From the NCBI RefSeq assembly GCF_000312545.1, contig NZ_HE997542.1:34095-98094 (forward strand): DNA of 64,000 nt, given 5' to 3'. The notes under the pieces are model-generated. The model searched no databases and was not told where the DNA came from. It saw nothing but the letters and a program-made list of their open reading frames with translations. The DNA comes from Bartonella senegalensis OS02 (GTDB lineage Bacteria; Pseudomonadota; Alphaproteobacteria; Rhizobiales; Rhizobiaceae). The position numbers were made by a program, and so were the translations under genes. This document shows, one piece after another, positions 9,837-19,283 of the stretch. How positions within the stretch are numbered: the stretch's first letter is position 1; each line of letters begins with the position of its first letter.

Positions 9837-11183
9837 ATGGCATCAGCAGCAGAGCAATTTGCTTCCAATATAAACTTCGGTACTTTTTCGCGTGCCACTG
9901 AGTTAAAAAAGCGCATTTGGTTTACCTTAGGAGCGCTTCTCGTGTATCGTTTTGGTACATACATTTCTCTTCCTGGTATTAATATTGATGCTCTACGGCA
10001 AACATTTGAACATCATGCTTCTGGTGTTTTAGGGTTGTTTAATATGTTTGCTGGGGGTGCTGTTGGACGCATGGCAATTTTTGCACTGGGGATTATGCCT
10101 TATATATCCGCGTCAATTATTGTACAATTGCTTACCTCAATTATCCCTTCTTTGGAAACTCTTAAAAAAGAGGGGGAGTTAGGTCGTAAAATTATTAATC
10201 AATATACCCGTTATGTAACAGTGATTTTGGCGATTTTGCAGGCGTTTGGTATTGCGGTTGCGCTTGAAGCTGGTATAGGAACAGGTCTTCAGATTGTTAT
10301 AGAACCCGGTTTTATGTTCCGTATTTCTTCTGTTATCACCCTTGTTGGTGGGACGATGTTTCTCATGTGGCTTGGTGAGCAGATCACATCGCGCGGTGTC
10401 GGTAATGGGGTTTCTCTCATTATTTTTACCGGTATCGTAGCTAATCTCCCTTCTACTTTTGCTCAACTCTTGACTGCGCATAGTCAAGCTGATTTATCAA
10501 CTTTTTTATTAATAACGATTGTTTTTATTGCTGTTTCTGTTATCGCAATTATTGTTTTTGTTGAACGTGCACAACGGCGAATCCTTATTCAGTATCCGAA
10601 ACGTCAGGTTGGTAATCAGATGTTTCAAGGTGATATGTCTCATCTTCCTTTGAAACTCAATACTGCCGGTGTTATTCCGCCAATTTTTGCTTCTTCTTTG
10701 CTGTTGCTACCCGCGACTATTAATAATTTTTCTGATAAAATGCCGCAGTGGGTTCAGGCTATTTCTTATTCTCTTGGACATGGACAGCCACTCTATATGA
10801 TTATCTATGCCATTTTGATGGCATTTTTTTGCTTTTTTTATACAGCTATCGTGTTTAATCCAAGTGATACAGCGGATCAGTTAAAAAAGCATTCTGGTTT
10901 TATTCCAGGGATTCGTCCTGGTGAGCGTACAGCTGAATATATTGATTACGTTTTGACGCGTATTACTGTTGTAGGAGCCATTTATATTATCTTGGTTTGT
11001 TTGTTGCCTGAATTTATGATATCTGCCCTACAGGTTCCTTTTTATCTTGGAGGAACGTCTTTGTTGATTGTTGTAACTGTTACACTTGATACAGTTGCCC
11101 AAATTCAAGGACATCTTGTTGCGCACCAATATGAAGGATTGATTAAAAAGTCAAAACTTCGTGGAGGTAAAAGGAATCGATGA
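9837..11183 (+). CDS. secY: Protein translocase channel subunit SecY
   Basis: SecY forms the membrane channel through which SecA- or ribosome-driven polypeptides are exported or inserted. The 448-residue product has about ten hydrophobic segments. It also has the conserved [12 protein letters not shown] plug region and the cytoplasmic loop with [22 protein letters not shown] near residue 350. GGGAG at 9825-9829 supports the ATG at 9837 over an in-frame GTG at 9819. The TGA overlaps the adk ATG (ATGA). Confidence 0.97.
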   Translation: MASAAEQFASNINFGTFSRATELKKRIWFTLGALLVYRFGTYISLPGINIDALRQTFEHHASGVLGLFNMFAGGAVGRMAIFALGIMPYISASIIVQLLTSIIPSLETLKKEGELGRKIINQYTRYVTVILAILQAFGIAVALEAGIGTGLQIVIEPGFMFRISSVITLVGGTMFLMWLGEQITSRGVGNGVSLIIFTGIVANLPSTFAQLLTAHSQADLSTFLLITIVFIAVSVIAIIVFVERAQRRILIQYPKRQVGNQMFQGDMSHLPLKLNTAGVIPPIFASSLLLLPATINNFSDKMPQWVQAISYSLGHGQPLYMIIYAILMAFFCFFYTAIVFNPSDTADQLKKHSGFIPGIRPGERTAEYIDYVLTRITVVGAIYIILVCLLPEFMISALQVPFYLGGTSLLIVVTVTLDTVAQIQGHLVAHQYEGLIKKSKLRGGKRNR

Positions 11184-11758
11184 GAATTGTTCTTTTAGGT
11201 CCTCCTGGAGCTGGAAAAGGTACACAAGCTAAGATGTTGTCTGAGGAATATCGCATTCCTCAGTTATCAACAGGTGATATGCTCCGTGAAGTTATTCACA
11301 AAGAAACAGAAATCGGCAAGACAGCTAAAGCTCTTATCAATGCTGGTGCTTTGGTTTCTGATAACATTGTTAATCAAATTGTATCCGATCGCATTGATGA
11401 ACCAGATTGCATAAATGGTTTTGTTTTAGATGGATATCCGCGCACTGTGGGACAAGCAGAAGTTTTGCAACAGGTTTTGCAATCAAAAAATATGCAGCTT
11501 GATGCTGTTATTGAGCTGATTGTTGATGAAGATGCTTTGCTTGAGAGAATGAAAAAGCGTGTTCAGGAAACAATAAATGCTGGTGGACAGGTTCGTTCTG
11601 ATGATAATCCTGTTGCTTTTGCAAAACGATTAGTCGAATATCGTGAGAAGACAGCTCCTTTGTCAAAATTTTATTCTGAGAGGGGATTGTTGAAGACAGT
11701 TGATGGAATGATTGGGGTTGTTGAGGTGTCACATACGATTAGAGAGTTTCTTAAATAG
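11180..11758 (+). CDS. adk: Adenylate kinase
   Basis: The enzyme converts AMP and ATP to two ADP in the cytosol. The 192-residue product has the P-loop [10 protein letters not shown] (residues 7-16), the AMP-site sequence LSTGDMLR and the FVLDGYPRT motif. It is the short form, without the zinc-bearing LID insertion of longer adenylate kinases. It overlaps secY by 4 nt, the usual alphaproteobacterial position. Confidence 0.97.
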   Translation: MRIVLLGPPGAGKGTQAKMLSEEYRIPQLSTGDMLREVIHKETEIGKTAKALINAGALVSDNIVNQIVSDRIDEPDCINGFVLDGYPRTVGQAEVLQQVLQSKNMQLDAVIELIVDEDALLERMKKRVQETINAGGQVRSDDNPVAFAKRLVEYREKTAPLSKFYSERGLLKTVDGMIGVVEVSHTIREFLK

Positions 11759-11936
11759 GGATTTTTTTGGGAATGAATGAAAAGAGTTGACTTTTTTGCT
11801 GAAATCTATCAAAAATCTCTTTAATTTGTTTCAGTAAAATAATCGGATTCGGAGGATCTTTACGCCGGATCTATTTTTCTGTAAGGTACATCAGGTATTT
11901 TATGGTTAATTGTCAATGTAATCAAGGAGAATAGGC
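11759..11936 (+). other. Spacer between adk and rpsM
   Basis: This 178-nt stretch has no gene. It is long for the cluster and holds GGATC twice, in GGAGGATCTTTACGCCGGATC around 11851-11870. It may contain an internal promoter or a leader for the alpha part of the operon, but no clear -35/-10 pair or terminator stands out. Confidence 0.4.
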
Positions 11937-12305
11937 GTGGCTCGTATTGCTGGCGTCAATATCCCGACAAATAAGCGTGTTGTTATTGCGCTTCAATATA
12001 TCCACGGGATTGGACCAAAATTTGCTCAAGAAATTACTAAAAAGGTTGGTATTCCCACAGGGCGTCGTGTGCATGAGCTTTCTGATGCAGAAGTGTTGCA
12101 GATTCGTGAAGCGATAGATCAAGGTTATCAAGTTGAGGGAGATCTTCGTCGTGAGGTTGCAATGAACGTTAAGCGTTTGATGGATCTTGGTTGTTATCGA
12201 GGGTTGCGTCATCGTCGTTCTTTACCTGTTCGTGGGCAGCGTACACATACGAATGCACGCACCCGTAAGGGACCGGCTAAGGCAATTGCTGGTAAGAAGA
12301 AATAG
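11937..12305 (+). CDS. rpsM: 30S ribosomal protein S13
   Basis: S13 contacts the P-site tRNA and bridges to the large subunit. The 122-residue product begins [18 protein letters not shown] after a GTG start, chosen because it gives the canonical N-terminus; AAGGAG lies just upstream. The [20 protein letters not shown] block near the end is diagnostic. A 159-nt spacer precedes rpsK. Confidence 0.97.
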   Translation: MARIAGVNIPTNKRVVIALQYIHGIGPKFAQEITKKVGIPTGRRVHELSDAEVLQIREAIDQGYQVEGDLRREVAMNVKRLMDLGCYRGLRHRRSLPVRGQRTHTNARTRKGPAKAIAGKKK

Positions 12306-12464
12306 CAATTGCGTAGTATATTGTTGGTGAGGAAAAATAGGAGTTTCTTTAAAAAAGGCTTTTATTTTTTCAGTATTCTGTTTCTTGTTGAGGATTCTTA
12401 ATAGGGATAAAATAGGTGGAGCTGCTGGTGTTACGGCAGTGCAGAGATCGTTGAAAGGAAAACT

Positions 12465-12854
12465 ATGGCCAAGGAAGCCACACGTGTTCGTCGTCGCGAG
12501 CGCAAAAATATTTCATCAGGTGTTGTGCATATCAATTCAACATTTAATAATACGATGATTACCATTACTGATGCTCAGGGAAACACAATCGCGTGGTCTT
12601 CTGCAGGTGCTCAGGGCTTTAAAGGTTCACGTAAATCTACGCCTTTTGCTGCTCAGGTGGCTGCTGAAGATTGTGCTAGAAAAGCCCAAGAACATGGTAT
12701 GCGTTCATTAGAAGTTGAGGTTTGTGGTCCTGGATCTGGGCGAGAATCGGCTCTTCGTGCTTTACAGTCTGTCGGTTTTGTTATTACTTCAATTCGTGAT
12801 GTAACGCCAATTCCTCATAATGGATGTCGTCCACGCAAAAGGCGGCGTGTTTAA
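12465..12854 (+). CDS. rpsK: 30S ribosomal protein S11
   Basis: S11 lies on the platform and helps select tRNA. The 129-residue product shows the N-terminal basic stretch, [18 protein letters not shown] and the C-terminal [18 protein letters not shown] signature. GAAAGGA upstream is the ribosome-binding site. Confidence 0.97.
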   Translation: MAKEATRVRRRERKNISSGVVHINSTFNNTMITITDAQGNTIAWSSAGAQGFKGSRKSTPFAAQVAAEDCARKAQEHGMRSLEVEVCGPGSGRESALRALQSVGFVITSIRDVTPIPHNGCRPRKRRRV

Positions 12855-12948
12855 TTGAGTGTTGTTTTTCGTTGTCGGAGGCTTCTCTGATGTTCACATT
12901 GTCCGTTACGATTGAATGGTGACGGAACTAAAGAACGGGAATAAAAAT

Positions 12949-13962
12949 ATGATCCAGAAAAACTGGCAAGAACTCATTAAACCCAATAAGGTTGAGTTTT
13001 CTAAACATGATAATCCGAATATTTCAAGAGTGATTGTGGAGCCTCTTGAGCGTGGTTTCGGTTTAACGTTAGGCAATGCGCTTCGCCGTGTATTATTGTC
13101 ATCACTTCGTGGTGCTGCGATTACCGCTGTGCAGATTGATGGTGTTTTACATGAATTTTCATCAATTCCGGGTGTTCGTGAGGATGTTACAGATATTATT
13201 CTGAATATCAAAGAAATTGCACTTCGTATGCGCGAAGAGGGGCCTAAGCGTATTGTCGTTTCTAAAGAAGGTCCTGGTGTTCTGAGGGCTGGAGATATCA
13301 ATACTGTTACAGATATGGAAATTCTGAATCCAGATCATGTCATTTGTACTCTTGATGAAGATGCTGAGATTCGTATGGAATTTATTGTTAATACTGGGAA
13401 AGGTTATGTTCCCTCTGATCGCAATTGTGTTGATGAAGCGCGAATAGGTCTGATCCCAGTTGACAGTCTTTATTCGCCAATTCGCAAAGTCTCTTATAAA
13501 GTAGAAAATACCCGTGAAGGTCAAGTTCTCGATTATGATAAATTAACGCTTACAATTGAAACAAATGGTGCTGTTAATGGAGAAGATGCTCTTGCTTTTG
13601 CAGCACGTATTCTTCAGGATCAATTAGCGTTGTTTGTCAATTTTGAGGAGCCACAGAAGGAAATTGTTGAAGAGTCTGCTTCCGAGCTTGCTTTTAATCC
13701 TGCACTTCTCAAGAAAGTGGATGAGTTAGAGCTTTCAGTTCGTTCGGCAAATTGTCTTAAGAACGATAATATTGTTTATATTGGTGATCTTATCCAAAAA
13801 ACAGAATCTGAAATGCTTCGGACGCCAAATTTTGGACGTAAGTCGTTAAATGAAATTAAAGAGGTTTTGGCATGCATGGGATTGCATCTTGGTATGGAAA
13901 TTCCTGCGTGGCCGCCTGAAAACATTGATGATCTTGCTAAACGTTATGAAGATCAGTATTAA
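12949..13962 (+). CDS. rpoA: DNA-directed RNA polymerase alpha subunit
   Basis: The alpha dimer nucleates RNA polymerase assembly, and its C-terminal domain binds UP elements and activators. The 337-residue product has the N-terminal assembly domain (about 1-235, with [17 protein letters not shown]) and the C-terminal domain (about 255-325, with [13 protein letters not shown] and the helix around [11 protein letters not shown]). The ATG at 12949 gives the family N-terminus; an upstream ATG at 12916 would add eleven unrelated residues. rplQ follows after 25 nt. Confidence 0.97.
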   Translation: MIQKNWQELIKPNKVEFSKHDNPNISRVIVEPLERGFGLTLGNALRRVLLSSLRGAAITAVQIDGVLHEFSSIPGVREDVTDIILNIKEIALRMREEGPKRIVVSKEGPGVLRAGDINTVTDMEILNPDHVICTLDEDAEIRMEFIVNTGKGYVPSDRNCVDEARIGLIPVDSLYSPIRKVSYKVENTREGQVLDYDKLTLTIETNGAVNGEDALAFAARILQDQLALFVNFEEPQKEIVEESASELAFNPALLKKVDELELSVRSANCLKNDNIVYIGDLIQKTESEMLRTPNFGRKSLNEIKEVLACMGLHLGMEIPAWPPENIDDLAKRYEDQY

Positions 13963-13987
13963 AAATTAAAACTTAAGGAGAAGGTTT

Positions 13988-14416
13988 ATGCGCCATAGTA
14001 AGTCAGGTCGCAAGTTGAACCGTACTGCCAGTCACCGTAAAGCGATGTTTGCAAATATGGCAGTTTCGCTCATCGAGCATGAGCAGATTGTGACAACGCT
14101 TCCAAAAGCTAAAGAGATCCGTCCTATCGTTGAAAAGCTGGTTACGCTTGGTAAACGTGGAGGTTTGCACGCTCGTCGACAAGCAATAGCTTCACTCCGC
14201 GATGCAGGGAAAGTTGCAAAGTTATTTGATACACTTGCTCCTCGTTATGCGTCGCGTAATGGTGGATATTTGCGTATTATGAAGGCAGGATTTCGTACTG
14301 GTGATAATGCCCCCATGGCTGTTATAGAGTTTGTTGATCGTGATGTTGATGCTAAGGGTGCTGTGGATCGTGTGCGTGCAGAAAGTGCTGCAAATGAAAA
14401 AGAAGCTTCTTCATAG
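13988..14416 (+). CDS. rplQ: 50S ribosomal protein L17
   Basis: L17 is the last gene of the alpha operon. The 142-residue product begins [20 protein letters not shown] and contains [20 protein letters not shown], both typical. AAGGAGAAGG precedes the ATG. The acidic, Ala/Ser-rich tail is variable in the family. A terminator hairpin follows 35 nt after the stop. Confidence 0.97.
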   Translation: MRHSKSGRKLNRTASHRKAMFANMAVSLIEHEQIVTTLPKAKEIRPIVEKLVTLGKRGGLHARRQAIASLRDAGKVAKLFDTLAPRYASRNGGYLRIMKAGFRTGDNAPMAVIEFVDRDVDAKGAVDRVRAESAANEKEASS

Positions 14417-14451
14417 AAATAGAGTGTTTTCTTTTTGTTAAATTTTAACAA

Positions 14452-14477
14452 GCCGCCCTTTTAAAGGCGGTTTTTTT
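14452..14477 (+). terminator. Rho-independent terminator after rplQ
   Basis: CCGCC (14453-14457) pairs with GGCGG (14466-14470) across an 8-nt loop and is followed by seven T residues (14471-14477). The position directly after rplQ marks the end of the ribosomal protein cluster. Confidence 0.85.
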
Positions 14478-14693
14478 GTAAGACTTTCAACATTCGATTT
14501 GCTCAAAAGATAAACAAAGTGAATAAATTATAATATATTGAATGCTATGATTTTTATAATATTTTATTGTCCAAATGGTTGTTTTTCTTCTTCACTAAAA
14601 TATTAATGAATATTCTTTAGTTTATGAAAGATGAGAAAGTTTATCCTATTAATGTTAAGAGTAGGTTAGCTGTTAGTTTTTAAGGAGCGCGTC

Positions 14694-16088
14694 ATGAGAT
14701 ATCGTTTTTTAGCGTGGTTTTTTTTTGCAATTATGATACAAGTTTCATTTCGTTGTGCCTATGCGGAAATTCCGCAAACACAAAAAGAAATCGCTCTTTC
14801 ATTTGCTCCTTTAGTTAAGAAGACTATTCCATCTGTTGTGAATATTTATGCAGCTCGACAAATCAGAGCGCGCTCGCCTTTTGAAGGTGATCCATTTTTT
14901 GAGCAATTTTTTAGCCGTTTTCAAAATAATCTTCCTGTGCGTAAACAATCTTCATTAGGATCTGGAGTGATTGTTGATGCACGTGGTTTGATTGTTACGA
15001 ATTACCACGTCATTAAGGATGCAAGCGAAATTAAAGTTGCTCTTTCTGATGGACGGGAATTCGAAAGCAAGGTTATGTTAAAAGATGAGGCAACGGATAT
15101 TGCTGTACTTGAAATTGATAGTAAGGGAGCACAGTTTCCTGTTCTGTCTTTGGGAAATTCTGATGCAGTTGAAGTGGGCGATCTTGTTTTAGCAATTGGT
15201 AATCCTTTTGGTGTTGGTCAAACGGTTACAAGTGGCATCGTTTCAGCACAAGCGCGTACACGTGTTGGTATTTCTGATTTTGACTTTTTTATTCAAACAG
15301 ATGCTGCCATTAATCCAGGGAATTCTGGTGGGGCTTTGATTGATATGAAAGGACAGTTAATTGGCATTAATACAGCTATTTATTCGCGTTCAGGTGGTTC
15401 AGTAGGGATTGGTTTTGCTATTCCAGCAAATCTTGTAAAAGTGATGCTTGATACGGTTAAACGTGGTGGAAAATATTTTGTTCCCCCTTATATTGGTGCA
15501 TCTTTTCAAAATGTTACACCTGATATTGCTGGTGGTTTAGGTTTAGAACGCCCCTATGGTGCTCTTGTCATCGAAGTTATAAAAGATAGTCCTGCTAAAA
15601 AAGCTGGTTTAAACGTCGGCGATGTTATTTTGAGTGTGCAAGGGATACGCGTTGATAGTCCAGATAGTCTTGGATATCGTTTGATGACAGCTGGTATTGG
15701 AGATAGCCTTGTTTTAGAATATTTACGAGGTGGAAAAACTTTTAAGACAAAAATAACTATTTCATCAATACCAGAATCTGCATTTTCAAAATCTGAAAAA
15801 ATTATTGATGATGGTCCTCTTTCTGGTGCTGAAATATTGGATTTAACACCACAAAATAGTCGACGGTTTCATCTTCCTGCTTCTGCAAAAGGTGTTGTGA
15901 TTAGCAGTCTTGATGAAATGAGTAATGCGGCTGGAATTTTTCGTGCCGGAGATATTTTGCGGGTTGTTAATGGGCATAAGATTCAAACAGTTAGTCAATT
16001 AAAAAAGATTCTTATGCAAGAGCATCCACGTGTTTGGCAATTAGAATATGAACGTGATGGTATGTATATTCGCCAATTTATTCGCTGA
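14694..16088 (+). CDS. DegP/HtrA-family periplasmic serine protease
   Basis: This is probably a periplasmic protease/chaperone for misfolded envelope proteins. The 464-residue product has a signal peptide (about 1-24, ending AYA). It is followed by a trypsin-like domain with the full triad: H105 in NYHVI, D135 in ATDIAVL and S211 in NPGNSGGAL. Two PDZ domains follow (about 270-360 and 380-460). It is slightly shorter than E. coli DegP and lacks the long glutamine-rich LA loop, so it resembles DegQ or a second HtrA paralogue. AAGGAGCG precedes the ATG. rarA starts 8 nt downstream, so the two are probably co-transcribed. Confidence 0.93.
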   Translation: MRYRFLAWFFFAIMIQVSFRCAYAEIPQTQKEIALSFAPLVKKTIPSVVNIYAARQIRARSPFEGDPFFEQFFSRFQNNLPVRKQSSLGSGVIVDARGLIVTNYHVIKDASEIKVALSDGREFESKVMLKDEATDIAVLEIDSKGAQFPVLSLGNSDAVEVGDLVLAIGNPFGVGQTVTSGIVSAQARTRVGISDFDFFIQTDAAINPGNSGGALIDMKGQLIGINTAIYSRSGGSVGIGFAIPANLVKVMLDTVKRGGKYFVPPYIGASFQNVTPDIAGGLGLERPYGALVIEVIKDSPAKKAGLNVGDVILSVQGIRVDSPDSLGYRLMTAGIGDSLVLEYLRGGKTFKTKITISSIPESAFSKSEKIIDDGPLSGAEILDLTPQNSRRFHLPASAKGVVISSLDEMSNAAGIFRAGDILRVVNGHKIQTVSQLKKILMQEHPRVWQLEYERDGMYIRQFIR

Positions 16089-16096
16089 GGTTTTTT

Positions 16097-17416
16097 TTGA
16101 GTAAAGATTTTTTTATTTCGTCTTTTGAGCACCAGGTTCATGAAAAACAGCCGCTTGCAGAAAGAATGCGTCCTCGCTCTTTTCATGATATAACGGGACA
16201 GAGGCATCTGGTGGGAGAAGAGGGCTTGCTTTCACGGATGTTAGCAGCTGGCTCAATTGGTTCGATGATTTTTTGGGGTCCTCCAGGGACAGGAAAAACA
16301 ACAATTGCCCGTTTGTTAGCACTTGAAACGAATTTGGCTTTTGAGCAAGTTTCTGCTATTTTTACTGGGGTTGCTGAGCTTAAGAAGATTTTTGAAAGTG
16401 CTCAAACACGTTTTCTGTCTGGACGTCAAACAGTTTTGTTTGTTGATGAAATTCATCGGTTTAATCGTGCACAGCAGGATAGTTTTCTTCCCGTTATGGA
16501 AAATGGTACTGTTATTCTTATAGGGGCAACAACAGAGAATCCTTCGTTTGAACTTAATGCTGCTCTTCTTTCGCGCGCACGTGTTTTAACATTTCTTCCC
16601 CATGATAATGTAAGTTTGGGCATACTTTTGAAGCGTGCTGAAGAATTGGAAGGAAAAATTCTTCCCTTAGATGGTGATGCCAGAGACGTTTTGATAGGGA
16701 TGTCTGATGGGGATGCACGGGCGGTGTTAACATTGGCAGAGGAAGTTTGGTCTGTTGCACGACCGGGAGAGATATTTGATGCTGCTGCTTTGCAAAAAAT
16801 TATTCAGCGTCGTGCTCCAATTTATGATAAAGGGCGAGATGGTCATTATAATCTCATCTCAGCGTTGCATAAATCAGTTCGTGGCTCTGATCCTGATGCT
16901 GCACTTTATTATTTAGCTCGTATGTTTGATGCGGGTGAAGATCCTCTTTATATTGGTCGAAGATTGGTGCGTATGGCTGTTGAGGATGTTGGTTTGGCAG
17001 ATCCGCAGGCTCTTGTCATTTGTAATGCTGCAAAGGATGCTTATGATTATTTAGGATCTCCAGAAGGAGAATTGGCGTTAGCACAAGCGTGTCTTTATGT
17101 TGCAACGGCACCAAAATCAAATGCAACCTATCTTGCCTATAAGGCTGCTATGCATTGTGCACGCAAAAATGGCTCGCTGCCTCCCCCTAAGCATATTCTT
17201 AATGCGCCGACAAAATTTATGAGGGAAGAAGGATATGGGCATGGTTATCGTTATGATCATGATGAACCAGACGCTTTTTCTGGACAGGAATATTTTCCTG
17301 AAAAACTTGGGCGTCAGAGCTATTATCAACCAGTTGAGCGTGGTTTTGAACGTGAAATTGCTAAGCGTCTGGAATGGTGGAAACAATTGCGCAAAAAACG
17401 CGCTGATCAAAAATGA
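16097..17416 (+). CDS. rarA: Replication-associated recombination protein RarA (AAA+ ATPase)
   Basis: RarA (MgsA) is a clamp-loader-like AAA+ protein acting at stalled replication forks. The 439-residue product has Walker A GPPGTGKTT (61-69), Walker B VLFVDEIHRFN (113-123) and the sensor segment GATTENPSFELN. The C-terminal tetramerisation region contains the conserved KYRHD-like stretch GYRYDHDEPDAFSGQEYFPE. The start is TTG with GAGG upstream; the first ATG would remove 24 residues before the conserved domain. It lies 8 nt after the protease gene, the arrangement usual in rhizobia. Confidence 0.95.
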   Translation: MSKDFFISSFEHQVHEKQPLAERMRPRSFHDITGQRHLVGEEGLLSRMLAAGSIGSMIFWGPPGTGKTTIARLLALETNLAFEQVSAIFTGVAELKKIFESAQTRFLSGRQTVLFVDEIHRFNRAQQDSFLPVMENGTVILIGATTENPSFELNAALLSRARVLTFLPHDNVSLGILLKRAEELEGKILPLDGDARDVLIGMSDGDARAVLTLAEEVWSVARPGEIFDAAALQKIIQRRAPIYDKGRDGHYNLISALHKSVRGSDPDAALYYLARMFDAGEDPLYIGRRLVRMAVEDVGLADPQALVICNAAKDAYDYLGSPEGELALAQACLYVATAPKSNATYLAYKAAMHCARKNGSLPPPKHILNAPTKFMREEGYGHGYRYDHDEPDAFSGQEYFPEKLGRQSYYQPVERGFEREIAKRLEWWKQLRKKRADQK

Positions 17417-17512
17417 TATCTGAGTTGAGACAAGGTCTTTTATTGGTTTTACACTTATTTTAAATCGGTGATGTGATTGTAATTTAATTTTATTTATTGT
17501 CTCGGTTATATT

Positions 17513-17549
17513 CAAAACTTTTATTCTTCTTCGTAGAATAAAAGTTTTG
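17513..17549 (+). terminator. 15-bp perfect hairpin after rarA
   Basis: CAAAACTTTTATTCT (17513-17527) is perfectly complementary to AGAATAAAAGTTTTG (17535-17549) with a 7-nt loop. The right arm is followed by CGTTTTG rather than a long T run. It is most likely the end signal of the protease-rarA unit, and its symmetry would let it work in both directions. Confidence 0.55.
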
Positions 17550-18029
17550 CGTTTTGTATAAAAATTCATATAGGCTTAAAAAGCAGATTTAACAAATATT
17601 TGTCTAGCTATCATTCTTAGGCTGTTTTTTTATTTTTGCTTCCAGTTGTGTGCGGTGTACGCAGTTTTGCTTGCAGATCGCTTTTTTTATTAATGCAGGG
17701 GATGAAAATTACATCTCTTAAGTGCTTATAAAGAAATATTAGGAGGACTCTTTATAGAGCACCCTGTTAAAATTTAAATTGTTTCTTTTCGAGAGGAGAT
17801 ATATAAATATATTGAGTTTCTTTCCTTCATAGGGACATGTTTTTTTGAAGTGTGTGGGTGTTTAGAAGGAATAGTAGTTTTTTCTATCATAAAGGAAAAA
17901 TATTATGAACCTAATATGGGGGAAAAAATGGAAATAGTCTGTGAAAATCTCAACTGAAGACTTTAGTTAAGTTCAAATAACAGTGTACAGTGGATATTGG
18001 ATTATTGTGAATCGGTCAAGGATATAATC
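17550..18029. other. Intergenic region upstream of recA
   Basis: No gene is visible here. The region is AT-rich and must hold the recA promoter. I searched for the alphaproteobacterial LexA box pattern (GAAC or GTTC repeated at 7-nt spacing) and saw single half-sites only: GAAC at 17907 and GTTC near 17971. SOS control of recA is therefore not supported by eye. Confidence 0.4.
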
Positions 18030-19073
18030 GTGGATAAAATAAAAGCTCTCGATGCTGCTCTCTCACAAATTGAACGTTCTTTCGGAAAAGGCTCAATTAT
18101 GCGTCTTGGGCAAAAGGAGCAGGTTGTTGAAATTGAAACAATACCAACAGGTTCATTATCTTTGGATATTGCTTTGGGTGTTGGTGGATTACCAAAGGGG
18201 CGTATCGTTGAGATTTATGGACCAGAAAGCTCTGGGAAAACAACATTAGCTCTTCATGCTATTGCTGAGGCACAGAAAAATGGTGGAGTTTGTGCTTTTA
18301 TTGATGCGGAACATGCTCTTGATCCTATTTATGCGCGTAAACTTGGTGTTGATTTAGAAAATTTATTCATTTCTCAGCCTGATACGGGTGAACAGGCGTT
18401 GGAAATTACGGAAACATTGGTTCGTTCTGGTGCTGTTGATGTACTCGTTGTTGATTCCGTAGCCGCTTTAACGCCGCGTGCAGAAATTGATGGTGAAATG
18501 GGGGATGCTTTGCCTGGGTTGCAAGCTCGCTTAATGAGTAAAGCTTTACGCAAGCTTACCGCATCAATTTTCCGCTCTAACTGTATGGTAATTTTTATTA
18601 ATCAAATTCGTATGAAAATTGGGGTGATGTTTGGCTCTCCTGAAACGACAACGGGTGGAAATGCTTTAAAGTTTTATGCTTCTGTTCGTCTGGATATTCG
18701 CCGCATTGGTTCTATTAAAGATCGGGATATGATTGTTGGCAATCAAACCCGTGTTAAAGTGGTTAAAAATAAATTAGCACCTCCATTCAAACAAGTTGAG
18801 TTTGATATTATTTATGGTGAAGGTATTTCCAAATTAGGTGAGTTGATTGATTTGGGGGTAAAGGTTGGTATTGTGGAAAAATCTGGTTCGTGGTTCTCTT
18901 ATAATTCTCAACGTTTAGGACAGGGGCGAGAAAATGCGAAGCAATTTTTACGCGAACACCCAGAAATCGCTGCAGAAATCGAAACAGCTTTGCGTCAAAA
19001 TGCTGGTTTGATTGCGATTGAATTGTTAGAAAATGCAGGATCAGAAAACACAGAAAGCGATGAAGTCATTTGA
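18030..19073 (+). CDS. recA: Recombinase RecA
   Basis: RecA polymerises on single-stranded DNA, catalyses strand exchange and triggers LexA self-cleavage. The product has the [24 protein letters not shown]-terminal pattern, Walker [10 protein letters not shown], the FIDAEHALD segment and loop L2 around [17 protein letters not shown]. The GTG at 18030 (347 residues) is preferred because AAGGA lies 7 nt upstream. An in-frame TTG at 17997 would add eleven residues without a visible ribosome-binding site. The acidic C-terminal tail ([10 protein letters not shown]) is normal. Its position before alaS is common in rhizobia. Confidence 0.96.
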   Translation: MDKIKALDAALSQIERSFGKGSIMRLGQKEQVVEIETIPTGSLSLDIALGVGGLPKGRIVEIYGPESSGKTTLALHAIAEAQKNGGVCAFIDAEHALDPIYARKLGVDLENLFISQPDTGEQALEITETLVRSGAVDVLVVDSVAALTPRAEIDGEMGDALPGLQARLMSKALRKLTASIFRSNCMVIFINQIRMKIGVMFGSPETTTGGNALKFYASVRLDIRRIGSIKDRDMIVGNQTRVKVVKNKLAPPFKQVEFDIIYGEGISKLGELIDLGVKVGIVEKSGSWFSYNSQRLGQGRENAKQFLREHPEIAAEIETALRQNAGLIAIELLENAGSENTESDEVI

Positions 19074-19283
19074 TGGGCGTGTTTGTTTGAATACCCTTCC
19101 TGCCTTTAAAATTTTTCTGTTTTTATGTGTCAGAATTTTTGAAGATAAGACCGGTTATTTCTCGATTCTTTTAAAAACTATTCCACTTTTTGATTAAATT
19201 GACTCTATGCTTGATCAAGAAGATGTTTAAGGAGAGGCAATTTTGCTTTTAGAGTTTTATGCCCATACTCTGCAGGTGTCGAT

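Noticed and set aside
12916-12948. Longer rpoA start
   Set aside because: It would add eleven residues not seen in the family, and the ATG at 12949 has the expected N-terminus.
17880-17990. LexA box before recA
   Set aside because: Only single GAAC or GTTC half-sites occur; the second half at 7-nt spacing is missing.
17997-18029. Upstream TTG start for recA
   Set aside because: It has no ribosome-binding site, whereas the GTG at 18030 has AAGGA at 7 nt. The upstream start remains possible.
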